DNA from: Tamlana crocina
GTDB lineage: Bacteria > Bacteroidota > Bacteroidia > Flavobacteriales > Flavobacteriaceae
Direction of reading: 5' to 3'
NCBI GenBank assembly: GCA_040429635.1
Contig: CP158972.1
Coordinates: 529,918 to 593,917, forward strand
Length of the DNA: 64,000 bases
Of this stretch, positions 35,363 through 45,274 are shown piece by piece (position 1 is the stretch's first letter; each line of letters begins with the position of its first letter). Made by a program: the position numbers and the translations under genes. The notes beneath the pieces are model-generated. The model made no database searches, had not been told where the DNA came from, and saw nothing but the letters and a program-made list of their open reading frames with translations.

Positions 35363-36642
35363 TTATGCTATTAGCGTTTGCAGCAATTTTTGTGGGCTGT
35401 AAAGAAGAAGAAAAAGCGCTAGTTGAAACACCAGAAGAAATTGTAGAAGAAGAAGTTGAAGAAATCACCGAATTTGGTTTTAAACTCGACGACTTCATTG
35501 TAAAGAGAGATACGGTAAGACCGGGAGAAAGCTTTGGAGAAATTTTGGAACGGAACAATGTGGGCTATCCCAAAATTTTCCATATAGCCGAAAAAACAAA
35601 AGAAGTTTACAATATAGCTCGGTTTTTTCAAAGAGGTAAGCCTTATGCGATTTTGTGCGCCAAAGATTCCCTTGAAACCCCTCAAAGTTTTATTTATCAA
35701 CCCAGTTTAGAAGAATATGTGGTAATCAATTTTGCCGATTCTATTCACGCTTATGCCGATAGAAAACCCATTAAATACGTCGAAAAAACGGTTACGGGCG
35801 TAATTAACAGTAGTATTTCAGTAACCTTGGATGAGCAAGGTGTAAGTCCGGTTTTGACTAATAAACTGGCCGATGAAATTTATGCTTGGACTATCGATTT
35901 TAGGCGCTTGCAACCAGGCGATCGCTTTAAAGTTATTTATACGGATAAATATATAGACGATAGTATTTATACTGGGGTACACAATGTAAAGGCTGCTTAT
36001 TTTGAGCATAACACTGAACCTTTTTACGCCTTCAGGTTTATGACCGATAGTGTAAAAGGCATTGTAGATTATTTTAACGAAGATGCGAAAAACTTACGCC
36101 GGGCCTTTTTAAAAGCACCGGTTAAGTTCAGTAGAATTTCATCGCGTTACAACTTGAAGCGCCGTATTGCAGTTTATGGATTTAAGGTGCGTCCGCACAA
36201 AGGTACAGATTTTGCCGCACCCATTGGAACACCTATTATGGCAACGGCAAATGGAACGGTTACAAAATCTGAACGTAGAGGGGGCAATGGTAATTACGTG
36301 AAAATCCGCCATAATGCCACTTACGAAACGCAATACCTTCACATGAGCCGAAGAAAGGCCAAAGTGGGCGATTTTGTAAAACAGGGCGATGTTATCGGCT
36401 GGGTTGGCATGACGGGAAATACTGGCGGGCCACACGTGTGTTACCGTTTTTGGGTGAATGGCAAACAAGTAGATCCGTTTAAGCAAAAACTGCCCGAAGC
36501 AAAACCCATTTCAGACAGCTTAAAAGTAAAATATTTAGATTTTATTGCTCCTGTTAAGTACCAATTGGACAATCTGTATTTTAAACCAGAAATAAAAGAG
36601 GAAAAACCAAAACAACCCATAATCACTCAAGCAAATTCATAA
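35320..36642 (+). CDS. M23 family peptidoglycan metallopeptidase, lipoprotein
   Basis: A cell-wall endopeptidase of about 440 residues. The lipobox is FVGC, so the protein is membrane anchored. A LysM/OapA-like region ([13 protein letters not shown]) precedes the C-terminal LytM domain with the zinc ligands in HKGTDFAAP, and the LHMS and GPHVCYRF histidines. The start is uncertain: ATG 35320 overlaps the upstream gene by 43 bases, GTG 35344 gives a normal basic signal peptide, and ATG 35365 gives a short one without charge. pgi follows 2 bases later, so the genes are coupled. A role in wall remodelling is expected. Confidence 0.88.
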   Translation: MDRERERHVGNRYLIMLLAFAAIFVGCKEEEKALVETPEEIVEEEVEEITEFGFKLDDFIVKRDTVRPGESFGEILERNNVGYPKIFHIAEKTKEVYNIARFFQRGKPYAILCAKDSLETPQSFIYQPSLEEYVVINFADSIHAYADRKPIKYVEKTVTGVINSSISVTLDEQGVSPVLTNKLADEIYAWTIDFRRLQPGDRFKVIYTDKYIDDSIYTGVHNVKAAYFEHNTEPFYAFRFMTDSVKGIVDYFNEDAKNLRRAFLKAPVKFSRISSRYNLKRRIAVYGFKVRPHKGTDFAAPIGTPIMATANGTVTKSERRGGNGNYVKIRHNATYETQYLHMSRRKAKVGDFVKQGDVIGWVGMTGNTGGPHVCYRFWVNGKQVDPFKQKLPEAKPISDSLKVKYLDFIAPVKYQLDNLYFKPEIKEEKPKQPIITQANS

Positions 36643-36644
36643 TT

Positions 36645-38264
36645 ATGGCATTACCAACTATCAACCCAACAACAACCGAAGCTTGGAAAAAATTGCAAGC
36701 ACATTTTGAAGACGCTAAAGGGCTTCACATGAAAGATTTATTCGCAAAAGAGGCCAATCGTGCGAACAATTTTACCATTAAATGGGATGACTTTTATGTG
36801 GATTATTCAAAAAATAGAATCACCGATGAAACACTGAAGCTTTTACTGGAATTGGCAGAAGAGGTAAAGTTGAAAGAAGCCATAAAAAGCCAGTTTTCAG
36901 GGGAAACCATAAATAAAACTGAAGGACGAGCGGTATTGCACACGGCACTTAGAGCGCCTAAAACGGCTAATTTTAAGGTGGATGGCGAAGACGTCATGCC
37001 TGAAATTTATCAAGTAAAGGAAAAGATTAAAGGCTTTACAAACGAGGTAGTAAACGGCGAACGAAAAGGCCATACCGGAAAAGCGTTTACCGATGTAGTG
37101 AACATAGGCATTGGCGGATCCGATCTGGGGCCAGCAATGGTGATTGATGCCTTGCAATATTATAAAAATGATTTAAATACGCATTTTGTTAGTAATGTAG
37201 ATGGCGACCACGTAAACGAAGTCATCAAAAAACTAAATCCCGAAACCACGTTGTTTGTTATTGTTTCAAAAACGTTTACAACACAGGAAACGCTTTCAAA
37301 CGCTAATACGATAAAAGATTGGTTTTTAAAATCAACTTCAGAGGAAGCTATTGCAAAACATTTCGTGGCGGTATCAACCAACATTAAAAACGTAAAGGCA
37401 TTTGGTATAGACGAGAATAATATTTTCCCGATGTGGGACTGGGTTGGTGGCCGTTTTTCACTTTGGAGTGCCGTGGGTTTAAGCATTAGTTTAGCCGTTG
37501 GTTACGATAATTTCAACAGTTTGTTGAATGGTGCCCATAAAATGGACGAGCATTTTAAAAATGAAGATTTTGCTGGAAATATTCCTGTTATATTAGCTTT
37601 AATTAGTGTTTGGTACAATAACTTTTTTAAGGCCGAAAGCGAAGCCATTATTCCATACTCGCAATACTTAAACCAGTTTGCTACTTATTTACAGCAGGGT
37701 ATCATGGAAAGTAACGGTAAGAGTGTTGACCGAAACGGAAAGCCCATCGATTACCAAACGGGAACCATTATTTGGGGCGAGCCAGGTACCAATGCGCAAC
37801 ATGCATTTTTTCAATTGATACACCAAGGCACAAAATTAATTCCGGCCGATTTCATTGGTTTTGCCGAGTCGTTGCACGGTAATCAAGACCATCAAGATAA
37901 ATTGATGTCTAACTTTTTGGCACAGACCGAAGCACTGTTAAATGGAAAGACCGAAAAGCAGGTTATTGCAGAAAGTACGCAGTCTAACGTCATAGCTTTC
38001 AAAGTGTTTGAAGGAAATAAACCAACAAATACCATTTTTATTAACAAATTGACTCCCGAAAGTTTAGGGAAACTAATAGCCATGTACGAACATAAAATAT
38101 TTGTGCAGGGTGTTATTTGGAATATTTTCAGTTATGATCAATTTGGGGTAGAATTAGGGAAACAACTAGCAAACAAAATTTTACAGGAATTTAACGATAG
38201 CGCAACAAACCCGCACGATTCGTCAACCCAAAATTTATTGAATTATTATAAGCAAAAGCGGTAA
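36645..38264 (+). CDS. pgi: Glucose-6-phosphate isomerase
   Basis: Interconverts glucose-6-phosphate and fructose-6-phosphate. The 539-residue protein has the two PGI signatures: [14 protein letters not shown] in the substrate region with [10 protein letters not shown], and the C-terminal [15 protein letters not shown]; the catalytic Glu and His lie in [11 protein letters not shown] and the GTNAQHAF segment. Length and motifs are normal for the long (E. coli-type) form. It ends a run of same-strand genes and is followed by a strong terminator. Confidence 0.97.
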   Translation: MALPTINPTTTEAWKKLQAHFEDAKGLHMKDLFAKEANRANNFTIKWDDFYVDYSKNRITDETLKLLLELAEEVKLKEAIKSQFSGETINKTEGRAVLHTALRAPKTANFKVDGEDVMPEIYQVKEKIKGFTNEVVNGERKGHTGKAFTDVVNIGIGGSDLGPAMVIDALQYYKNDLNTHFVSNVDGDHVNEVIKKLNPETTLFVIVSKTFTTQETLSNANTIKDWFLKSTSEEAIAKHFVAVSTNIKNVKAFGIDENNIFPMWDWVGGRFSLWSAVGLSISLAVGYDNFNSLLNGAHKMDEHFKNEDFAGNIPVILALISVWYNNFFKAESEAIIPYSQYLNQFATYLQQGIMESNGKSVDRNGKPIDYQTGTIIWGEPGTNAQHAFFQLIHQGTKLIPADFIGFAESLHGNQDHQDKLMSNFLAQTEALLNGKTEKQVIAESTQSNVIAFKVFEGNKPTNTIFINKLTPESLGKLIAMYEHKIFVQGVIWNIFSYDQFGVELGKQLANKILQEFNDSATNPHDSSTQNLLNYYKQKR

Positions 38265-38289
38265 TTTTTAGATAAAAAAAACGAAAAAA

Positions 38290-38334
38290 CCCTAAAACGG
38301 TGTGAATATTTTAAATATTTACACCGTTTTTTTA
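38290..38334 (+). terminator. Strong terminator after pgi
   Basis: AAAACGGTGTGAATATT pairs with AATATTTACACCGTTTT (near perfect) followed by seven T. It separates pgi from the first TonB receptor gene. Confidence 0.85.
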
Positions 38335-38389
38335 TACACAAATTTAAAGTTTGTTAACAATATCATAATCTTATTACATTGATATTGCG

Positions 38390-38397
38390 TATTTTTG
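38390..38397 (+). promoter_or_regulatory. Possible -7 element for the first TonB receptor
   Basis: TATTTTTG matches TAnnTTTG, 26 bases upstream of the ATG and just downstream of the pgi terminator, where a promoter is needed. No -33 TTG lies at the usual distance. Confidence 0.35.
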
Positions 38398-38423
38398 CCC
38401 CGACTAATTTCAAATAATTAATT

Positions 38424-40961
38424 ATGAAAAAAACTACGCATTTTTTAATGTACGCTGTAGTGTTATTGTTTTCTACAGTTTTAATGGCGCAAAGTACCGT
38501 GTCGGGTACCATTGTTGAAGCGGGAACCAATATCCCACTTCCTGGAGCCAATGTTATTGAGAAAGGGACTTCAAATGGTGTGACGACCGATTTTGATGGT
38601 AACTTTAAACTTTCAACGCAGGCTTCTTCAGGAGAGGTTGTTATCAGTTTTATTGGTTACAATACAAAAACCATCGCGTTTTCTGGAGATGTAGCTCTAG
38701 GAAACGTAGTGCTGGAATCTAGCCAAGTGGGCTTGGAAGAGGTTCAAATTATTGCTTCGGTAGCTGTTGACAGGAAAACACCTGTGGCGGTTTCAACAAT
38801 AAAAGCGGCCGACATTTCATTAAAACTGAGTACTCAGGAATTCCCTGAAATTTTAAAATCTACGCCGGGTGTTTATGCTACCAGAGCCGGTGGTGGTTAT
38901 GGTGATGGTAGAGTTAACTTAAGAGGTTTTAGCTCTGAAAACGTTGCTGTGATGATTAACGGTGTGCCTGTTAACGATATGGAAAATGGTGTGGTTTATT
39001 GGTCCAACTGGGCCGGGCTTGGTGACGTAACTTCAACCATGCAGGTTCAAAGAGGTCTTGGGGCTTCTAAAGTAGCTGTTCCATCAGTAGGGGGAACCAT
39101 AAATATTATCACTAAAAGTACCGATGCAGAGCAAGGCGGTAATGTGTTTTCATCAATAGGAAATGATGGTTACTTTAAATATGGAATGACTTATTCCACA
39201 GGATTATCAGATAAAGGTTTTGCAGCTACTGTTAGTGCCTCACAGATTTCAGGTGATGGTTATGTAGATGGCACAGAGTTTTCTGGTTATAATTATTTTA
39301 TAAGTTTGGCTCAGCAGTTAAACGATGCTCACAGATTGACTTTTACAGCTTTTGGAGCACAACAGGAGCACGGACAACGTTTTAACCGCTCAACTATTGC
39401 AGAATTACAGCAAACCGATTCTGGCCCACAAAAAGCAAACAAAGATTGGGGGATAAAAAATGGTGAGGTTTACCACCAGTCCTTCAACTTTTACCATAAA
39501 CCGCAAATATCTTTAAACCACTTATGGAATATCGATGATAGTTCGGTATTATCTACTGCCTTATATGCTTCGTTTGGTTCTGGTGGCGGGCGTAGAGATG
39601 AGGGCTCTAAAATAGGTTCTGGTGAATACAGATTAGGGCCAACAGGATTACAGCCTATCGATTTTGATAGAATTATGGAAGAGAATAGAGCCAATGGTGT
39701 AGAGGGATCTACCGATATTATTTCTTCTTCAAGAAACTCGCACGAGTGGTACGGGCTTTTATCTACTTACAAGAATACCATTAACGATAAATTAGTAATA
39801 TCTGGTGGACTAGATGCCCGCTATTACATTGGTTCGCATTGGTACGAAGTTGATGATTTACTTGGAGGTCAATTCTTTTTAGATAACGAGTCTGATACAT
39901 TTGCCTTTGGAAAGCCTTTAACAGTTGGAGATAGATACAACAAAGATTACGACGGGATTGTGTTGAGGTCTGGTTTGTTTGGGCAAGCAGAGTATCAAAT
40001 AAACGATTCTTTCAATGTGTTTATGGCTGCCGATATTTCTAATACAAACTATCAGCAAAAAGAATATATGAACAGCGAGATTGTTGGTAGCAGAGCTTCT
40101 GATAAGGTAAACTTTGTTGGTTTTGGCGTTAAAGGTGGTGGTAACTACAATATCGATATGAATCACAACGTGTTTGTTAATGTTGGGTATTTCTCTAAAG
40201 CACCTTTCTTAGATTCAGTATTTTTAGATGAAGACGGTATTGAGGCCAATGAAGAAGCTGTTAACGAAAAAGTATTCAGTGCAGAAATTGGTTATGGTTA
40301 CAGAAGCGAAAAGTTAAGCGCTAATGTTAACATTTATCACACGAATTGGTTAGATAAGGCAGATGCCGGGTCTGTACCTGCAGCCAACAACGAAGTACTT
40401 TTTTATAACTTGTTAGGTATTGATGCCTTACATCAAGGTGTTGAGGTAGATTTTAGATATAAAGCTACAAACAAGTTAACAGTAACAGGTATGGCCTCTT
40501 TAGGTAACTGGAAATGGAAGAGCGATGTTACTTCTATAATTAGAGATCAAGCAGGAAACGAACTGGACGTTATTGAGGTTTATGCAGACGGCCTAAAAGT
40601 TGGTGATGCTGCACAAACCACTTTTGCTTTGGGTGCAGATTATAAATTAGCTCCAAAATCAAACGTTTATGTTGATTACAACTTTGCAGGAGATAACTAT
40701 GCATCTTACGATGTAACTAACAGAGGAAGCGCTGATTTGCCAAACGTATGGAAGTTGCCAGATTTTGGTTTGTTTGATGTTGGTTTGCGTCACACATTTG
40801 ATATGGGACCATTTGAAGCCACATTAAACGGAAAGATTAACAACGTATTTAATACAGAGTATATCTCTGATGCGAATGATATAGATGGAACTTCAACGGC
40901 TGCTCAAGTTTACTATGGTGCTGGCAGAACGTACAGCGTAGGATTAAGAGTTCAATTTTAA
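38424..40961 (+). CDS. TonB-dependent receptor with carboxypeptidase-regulatory-like domain
   Basis: An 845-residue outer-membrane receptor. It has a signal peptide (1-22), a CarboxypepD_reg-like domain (about 24-105, GTNIPLPGANVIEKGTSNG), a plug domain (FPEILKSTPGVYATRAGGGY) and a 22-strand-type barrel that ends in GLRVQF. It imports a ligand with TonB energy. A lipoprotein gene follows at 11 bases and a secreted nuclease at 72 bases after that, so the ligand may be a nucleic-acid product or phosphate compound. It lacks a SusD partner, so it is not a standard glycan system. The ligand is inferred from context only. Confidence 0.92.
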   Translation: MKKTTHFLMYAVVLLFSTVLMAQSTVSGTIVEAGTNIPLPGANVIEKGTSNGVTTDFDGNFKLSTQASSGEVVISFIGYNTKTIAFSGDVALGNVVLESSQVGLEEVQIIASVAVDRKTPVAVSTIKAADISLKLSTQEFPEILKSTPGVYATRAGGGYGDGRVNLRGFSSENVAVMINGVPVNDMENGVVYWSNWAGLGDVTSTMQVQRGLGASKVAVPSVGGTINIITKSTDAEQGGNVFSSIGNDGYFKYGMTYSTGLSDKGFAATVSASQISGDGYVDGTEFSGYNYFISLAQQLNDAHRLTFTAFGAQQEHGQRFNRSTIAELQQTDSGPQKANKDWGIKNGEVYHQSFNFYHKPQISLNHLWNIDDSSVLSTALYASFGSGGGRRDEGSKIGSGEYRLGPTGLQPIDFDRIMEENRANGVEGSTDIISSSRNSHEWYGLLSTYKNTINDKLVISGGLDARYYIGSHWYEVDDLLGGQFFLDNESDTFAFGKPLTVGDRYNKDYDGIVLRSGLFGQAEYQINDSFNVFMAADISNTNYQQKEYMNSEIVGSRASDKVNFVGFGVKGGGNYNIDMNHNVFVNVGYFSKAPFLDSVFLDEDGIEANEEAVNEKVFSAEIGYGYRSEKLSANVNIYHTNWLDKADAGSVPAANNEVLFYNLLGIDALHQGVEVDFRYKATNKLTVTGMASLGNWKWKSDVTSIIRDQAGNELDVIEVYADGLKVGDAAQTTFALGADYKLAPKSNVYVDYNFAGDNYASYDVTNRGSADLPNVWKLPDFGLFDVGLRHTFDMGPFEATLNGKINNVFNTEYISDANDIDGTSTAAQVYYGAGRTYSVGLRVQF

Positions 40962-40972
40962 AAAAAACGAAA

Positions 40973-42088
40973 ATGAAAAAAATAATATATACTTGCACTA
41001 TTTTATTAGCAGCAATTATTGTTGGGTGTAACCCACTTGAAGACATTCATAATGAAGTTAATGAAAATAACGAGTTGGTCGTTTCTGGAGATGTTGTATT
41101 AACATTGAGTGATGACGATTACGAAGATTTAGATTTAGGATACGGAAACTTTAGCTCTGAAGAAGATGCGAAAGCATTATTGCCCGATTTTTTGAGCGAT
41201 AAATATCCAGCATTAGGTAAAGGGTCTTCTGCTATAGTAACGTATAAACTTTACAATCCTGTTGATACTTACGAAGCAGAGGTTTACGAACTTTCAGATG
41301 AAGAGCATAACGCTATTACAGGTGAAACTTATGGTAATTTTGATGAAAGTGGACATATTTATCAATATTTGAATGCTACTTACCCAGATGCTGAAGATGG
41401 TGATTTTGTATCTTTAAGATACCGTTTCTATGCTGGAGGTGAATCTACATTAACCGATGGTTTTGCCTACGAAGATGGTGAGTGGATTAAATTTACAGGT
41501 TTTACTGAAGACCAATACGAAGCTATGGGAGAAGGTTTTCCAAACTTCACAAGTGAAGATGAAGCCAACCAAAAAATTCCAATTGCACTTTTAGATGTTT
41601 ATAAATACAACCCCAAAAGTGCTGGAGATATTGTGTTGTCAATGTACGAACTTTACGTTGGTGGAGGTGTAACAGAGAGTTATACCGCAGCCTATGTTTT
41701 CGACGGAATCTCGTTCGCTCCATACGAAAATGAAGCTAATATAACCCTTCAGTTTGGTCATGACGGAACCATTTGGGTGCCAGATAATACCATTAAATAC
41801 ACATTGGTGCCAGCCGATTATACAGCAATTGTAGAGGCTTTAAAAGATACTTATCCAGCAGCTACAGGAAGTATGGAAAACTATGGTAATTTTGAAAGAA
41901 GACCAGGTAATGCTGCTGAGTGGACGCCAGAAATGATCGCTGAAGCTATGGATGTTGTTTTAAGTAAACTAGATCCTTCAGCAGAAGACGGCCAAAAATA
42001 TGTAGTGACTTACGATATTTATAACGGGTCAAGCGGTACAGAAGATATCGCTGTTATTAAAACAAACGGGGTATGGGTTTTACAATAA
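40973..42088 (+). CDS. Repeat-containing lipoprotein, partner of the TonB receptor
   Basis: A 371-residue acidic lipoprotein (lipobox IIVGCNP, Cys19). I do not recognise a family. Three loosely repeated units are visible, each with a D-Y/Q-Y-E/T start, a GNF or NF motif, and a strand ending YELY/YDIY: around 45-95 (LSDDDYEDLDLGYGNFSSEE), 160-235 (FTEDQYEAMGEGFPNFTSED) and 285-365 (LVPADYTAIVEALKDTYPAA). The 11-base gap to the receptor gene shows co-transcription, so it is likely a surface ligand-binding partner, in the role SusD plays elsewhere. A hairpin terminator follows. Confidence 0.8.
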   Translation: MKKIIYTCTILLAAIIVGCNPLEDIHNEVNENNELVVSGDVVLTLSDDDYEDLDLGYGNFSSEEDAKALLPDFLSDKYPALGKGSSAIVTYKLYNPVDTYEAEVYELSDEEHNAITGETYGNFDESGHIYQYLNATYPDAEDGDFVSLRYRFYAGGESTLTDGFAYEDGEWIKFTGFTEDQYEAMGEGFPNFTSEDEANQKIPIALLDVYKYNPKSAGDIVLSMYELYVGGGVTESYTAAYVFDGISFAPYENEANITLQFGHDGTIWVPDNTIKYTLVPADYTAIVEALKDTYPAATGSMENYGNFERRPGNAAEWTPEMIAEAMDVVLSKLDPSAEDGQKYVVTYDIYNGSSGTEDIAVIKTNGVWVLQ

Positions 42089-42110
42089 TCCTCAATCCTT
42101 AAATTATATA

Positions 42111-42148
42111 AAACCTCTTACCCTTAAATCGGTAAGGGGTTTTTTTAA
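42111..42148 (+). terminator. Terminator after the receptor-lipoprotein pair
   Basis: AACCTCTTACC pairs with GGTAAGGGGTT (one wobble) followed by a T-run. The nuclease gene begins just downstream. Confidence 0.75.
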
Positions 42149-42160
42149 CAAAATTATTTT

Positions 42161-43510
42161 ATGAAAAAAATAGTAGTAATGTTCTGGGTAATGGTTTTTG
42201 CCGCTTGCAGTAGCTCAAGTAATGACGATACGCCAATTCCGGAACCAAAACCCAACGAGGTGCCAGTTGCGGTTAACGATGCTGCAACAACTACCGAAGA
42301 TAAAAAAGTTGATATAAAAGGGATTTTAGGTAACGATACCGTGGTAGACAATGCCCGTATATCCTCATTTGATGCTACAAGTACGCAAGGAGGAACTATT
42401 GAGGATAACCGTGACGGTTCGTATGCTTATACACCACCAGAAGGGTTTGTGGGCGAAGACTCATTTACATATACGCTATGCGACCGTGATGATGAACCAG
42501 ATTGTTCTACCGCTACGGTAACCATCACTGTAACCGACGAGGGAAATCCAGTGGCAGTGAATGATAATGTAATGGCGCTCTACAATAGTACCAGACAAAT
42601 AATGGGTTTAACCGAAAACGACGATACTATTGACGATGCAAAAATTACTTCCGTAGACGGAACATCATCTTCCGGAACAGTGGTTTTAAATACCGATGGC
42701 ACGGTAAGCTATACCCCGCAAACGGATTTTTTAGGCGACGATACCTTTACTTACACCATTTGTGATGACGATAGTCCTGAGCCATCTTGCTCCACCGCTA
42801 CCGTAACGGTAACTGTAATCCAAGCCATTAATTTCAATATTCCTGCGCAGTTGCAGGAGTATTACGAAGGCGTGATTTTTTCAGAAGACAAAGATTTAAC
42901 TTTTAAAGAATTAGAAAGTCTCACTGTTACAAAGCATACCACTATTTTGTCGTATTCACAGCGTCATAATTATTTATATAATGCCGATGCCGATTTGGGT
43001 AATTCAGACAATGTTATTTTAATGTACTCTGGTGAAAGTAGATATTGGCAAGAATACACTTCGGGCAACAATTCGTACACCCCGCAAACTTTTAATACCG
43101 AGCATATTTATCCGCAATCGATGTTAGCATCAGATGATGCTGTTACCGACCTGCATCATTTGCGGTCGTGCGATGCCGACGTGAATAGCCTAAGGTTAAA
43201 CTATCCGTTTGCAGATGGGAATGGTGCTTATCAGTTAATAGGTGAGACATGGTACCCCGGAGACCAATGGAAAGGAGATGTGGCCAGAATGGTACTCTAT
43301 TTAAATATTCGTTATGGTGAAACGTTTGATAAAGTAGGAGGGATAGAACTGTTTTTAAAATGGAATGCTGAAGATCCCGTTTCTCCTTTTGAAGAACAAC
43401 GAAATGATGTGATTTACGCCGCTCAAGGAAACAGAAATCCTTTTGTAGACAACCCTTACCTGGTCAATTTGGTTTGGGGCGGTGTTGAAGCCGAAAATAA
43501 ATGGCTTTAA
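42161..43510 (+). CDS. Secreted endonuclease I family nuclease with Ig-like repeats, lipoprotein
   Basis: A 449-residue lipoprotein (Cys16 in FAACSSSS). Two cadherin/Ig-like repeats come first (about 35-115 and 125-205, both with NDAAT/NDNVM...GDDTFTYTICDDD-like ends), then an endonuclease I domain (about 225-445) with the metal and catalytic region NTEHIYPQSML, DLHHLRSCDADVNSLR and GDVARMVLYLNIRYG. The enzyme should cut DNA or RNA non-specifically at the cell surface. It lies between two TonB receptor genes and near two other nucleases, which suggests scavenging. A terminator follows. Confidence 0.9.
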   Translation: MKKIVVMFWVMVFAACSSSSNDDTPIPEPKPNEVPVAVNDAATTTEDKKVDIKGILGNDTVVDNARISSFDATSTQGGTIEDNRDGSYAYTPPEGFVGEDSFTYTLCDRDDEPDCSTATVTITVTDEGNPVAVNDNVMALYNSTRQIMGLTENDDTIDDAKITSVDGTSSSGTVVLNTDGTVSYTPQTDFLGDDTFTYTICDDDSPEPSCSTATVTVTVIQAINFNIPAQLQEYYEGVIFSEDKDLTFKELESLTVTKHTTILSYSQRHNYLYNADADLGNSDNVILMYSGESRYWQEYTSGNNSYTPQTFNTEHIYPQSMLASDDAVTDLHHLRSCDADVNSLRLNYPFADGNGAYQLIGETWYPGDQWKGDVARMVLYLNIRYGETFDKVGGIELFLKWNAEDPVSPFEEQRNDVIYAAQGNRNPFVDNPYLVNLVWGGVEAENKWL

Positions 43511-43527
43511 GACAAAATTATAGAGAG

Positions 43528-43559
43528 AAAAACCGCTTCAAAACGAAGCGGTTTTTTTA
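43528..43559 (+). terminator. Terminator after the endonuclease I gene
   Basis: AAACCGCTTC pairs with GAAGCGGTTT over a 4-base loop, followed by seven T. Confidence 0.85.
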
Positions 43560-43571
43560 GCTTTTAATTGT

Positions 43572-43579
43572 TACATTTG
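43572..43579 (+). promoter_or_regulatory. Possible -7 element for the small membrane protein gene
   Basis: TACATTTG matches TAnnTTTG, 26 bases before the ATG at 43606 and directly after a terminator. A -33 TTG is not evident. Confidence 0.35.
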
Positions 43580-43605
43580 TAATCATTTTAACTAAAAATA
43601 TTTCT

Positions 43606-44046
43606 ATGTACGAAGTTGTTCTATCATTACATTCCTATTGGGCTTATTTAGTATTGCTAGTTTTAGTAATCGCCACGTTTAACGCCATTATTAAAACCTT
43701 TGGAGACAAGGAATACGAAGCCAACGATTTTAGAAAGTCGTTGTTTACCTTAATTGTTTCGCACATTCAATTGTTAATAGGTTTGGTGCTGTATTTTGTG
43801 TCGCCACGTTTGCAATTGTTCAGTGAATTGGGCATGGGTGGTGTAATGAAAGACGCCGTAAACCGTTTGTATTTGGTAGAGCATCCATTTATTAATATTG
43901 TTGCGGTTGCCTTGATAACTATCGGTTATTCTAAGCACAAAAAGAAACTCACCTCAAAAGCCAAATTAAAAACCGTTGCTATTTTTTACAGTATAGCCTT
44001 GGTATTCTTACTATCAAGAATTCCTTGGAGTGCTTGGTTGGGCTAG
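43606..44046 (+). CDS. Four-helix inner-membrane protein of unknown function
   Basis: A 146-residue protein with four hydrophobic helices (about 9-28, 44-65, 88-108 and 122-140) and conserved histidines near helix ends (LHSYWAY, SHIQLLIG, EHPFIN, SKHKKK). The histidine placing recalls small haem-binding membrane proteins such as cytochrome b561 or CopD types, but this is only a pattern. It is conserved in Bacteroidota as far as I recall, without a known role. It is flanked by terminators on both sides and is a single-gene unit. Confidence 0.75.
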   Translation: MYEVVLSLHSYWAYLVLLVLVIATFNAIIKTFGDKEYEANDFRKSLFTLIVSHIQLLIGLVLYFVSPRLQLFSELGMGGVMKDAVNRLYLVEHPFINIVAVALITIGYSKHKKKLTSKAKLKTVAIFYSIALVFLLSRIPWSAWLG

Positions 44047-44067
44047 AATACTTTTAATAATATATAA

Positions 44068-44107
44068 AAGGCCTGATAGGATTTAAAAACTTATCAGGTC
44101 TTTTTTA
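44068..44107. terminator. Bidirectional terminator between convergent genes
   Basis: GGCCTGATA pairs with TATCAGGTC, with T-runs on the right and, on the other strand, on the left. It sits between the four-helix protein and the minus-strand nuclease gene, whose stop it touches. Confidence 0.75.
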
Positions 44108-45166
44108 TTGCTCCTTTATCAGAAACACATAAACCGGAAAATGGTCGCTAAAGCCATTGCTAAAACCGCCATCGCTCCAACTTCTAAAGGGGTAGCCCTT
44201 GTATGGGCCATCATTCTGAATTAAATAATTTTTGTTGAAAATGCTGGCTTTATATAGTCTCAAGGTCGAGTAGTCTTTTTCCAGAAAGGGTTTAGTCAAC
44301 ATAATTTGGTCGAACAAGCTCCAGTTGTCACGATATGCTGTAGTGCCCAATCCGTTTTTATAAAAATCCATATACGGATTGTAAATTCCTTTTAAACCCA
44401 CTTTACTGGGTTTGTTTTTCGCTTTTAAAACGCTTTTTATGCTTTTGTTGTTGGGGTTGTCGTTCAAATCGCCCATCGATAAAATTTTGGCATAAGGGTC
44501 AATCACTTGTAGCGAATCGATTAGATATTTGTTCAGTTTAGCTGCAGCCATACGTTTATACTCACTTTTAGCCTCACCACCTCGCCGAGATGGCCAGTGG
44601 TTTACTATAATGTGAATTTGCTCACCTTCCAACAAGCCGCTCACCAAAAGTTGGTCGCGGGTATAGTCCCTTTTTTGAGTGTCGTTGTCATAAAGTTTCA
44701 GTTCATGCGTGCTGGTATGTGTTGGCGTAAAAGCCTTTTTTTGGTACAATAAAGCCACATCAATTCCTCGGATATCGGGCGCATCAAAATGGATGATGCC
44801 GTAATCGTTACCAACCAAAAGGGAGTCGTTTACCAAATCCTCCAAAACCGTTTTGTTTTCCACTTCGCAAACCCCGATAATACTGGGGGCATTCCCAGTA
44901 ACATCGCGGCCAATGTCTGCCAACACTCGGGCCATATTCTTAATTTTTTGCTGATAAGCGTTCTGTTTGTTCGTTTTTAACTCCATTATGGGGCTGTACT
45001 CGTCAAACTTTTTGGGATTGTTAATGGTGTCGAACAAATTTTCCAGATTGTAAAAAGCTACCGTATGGATTTTATATTTTTTTTCTTGCGTGTAAATATT
45101 GGTGAAGAAACCTATAAACGTCACTAAAAGGCTGATTTTTATTAATCTAAATCGAGTGTTTTTCAT
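44105..45166 (-). CDS. Exported endonuclease/exonuclease/phosphatase family protein (first copy)
   Basis: A 353-residue DNase I-like enzyme with a signal peptide (about 1-27). Catalytic motifs are intact: FYNLENLFD, GVCEVENK (metal-binding Glu), VNHWPSRRGG (catalytic His), MGDLNDNPNNKS (Asp/Asn) and the final SDHFPVYVF (His). It should hydrolyse phosphodiesters of nucleic acids outside the cytoplasm. It lies divergently from a TonB receptor, 108 bases away, and a second family member lies at 50255. The pairing suggests stepwise breakdown of DNA or RNA to importable products. Confidence 0.9.
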   Translation of the reverse strand: MKNTRFRLIKISLLVTFIGFFTNIYTQEKKYKIHTVAFYNLENLFDTINNPKKFDEYSPIMELKTNKQNAYQQKIKNMARVLADIGRDVTGNAPSIIGVCEVENKTVLEDLVNDSLLVGNDYGIIHFDAPDIRGIDVALLYQKKAFTPTHTSTHELKLYDNDTQKRDYTRDQLLVSGLLEGEQIHIIVNHWPSRRGGEAKSEYKRMAAAKLNKYLIDSLQVIDPYAKILSMGDLNDNPNNKSIKSVLKAKNKPSKVGLKGIYNPYMDFYKNGLGTTAYRDNWSLFDQIMLTKPFLEKDYSTLRLYKASIFNKNYLIQNDGPYKGYPFRSWSDGGFSNGFSDHFPVYVFLIKEQ

Positions 45167-45274
45167 AATGTTTTTGAAAACAAATCTTAAGCCAAATTTA
45201 CATGTTTATTATAAATGTTGTAAATTTCTTCACAAAGTGTTTCTTTTTTTCATCTTTTTTGCCTGGATTTTATA

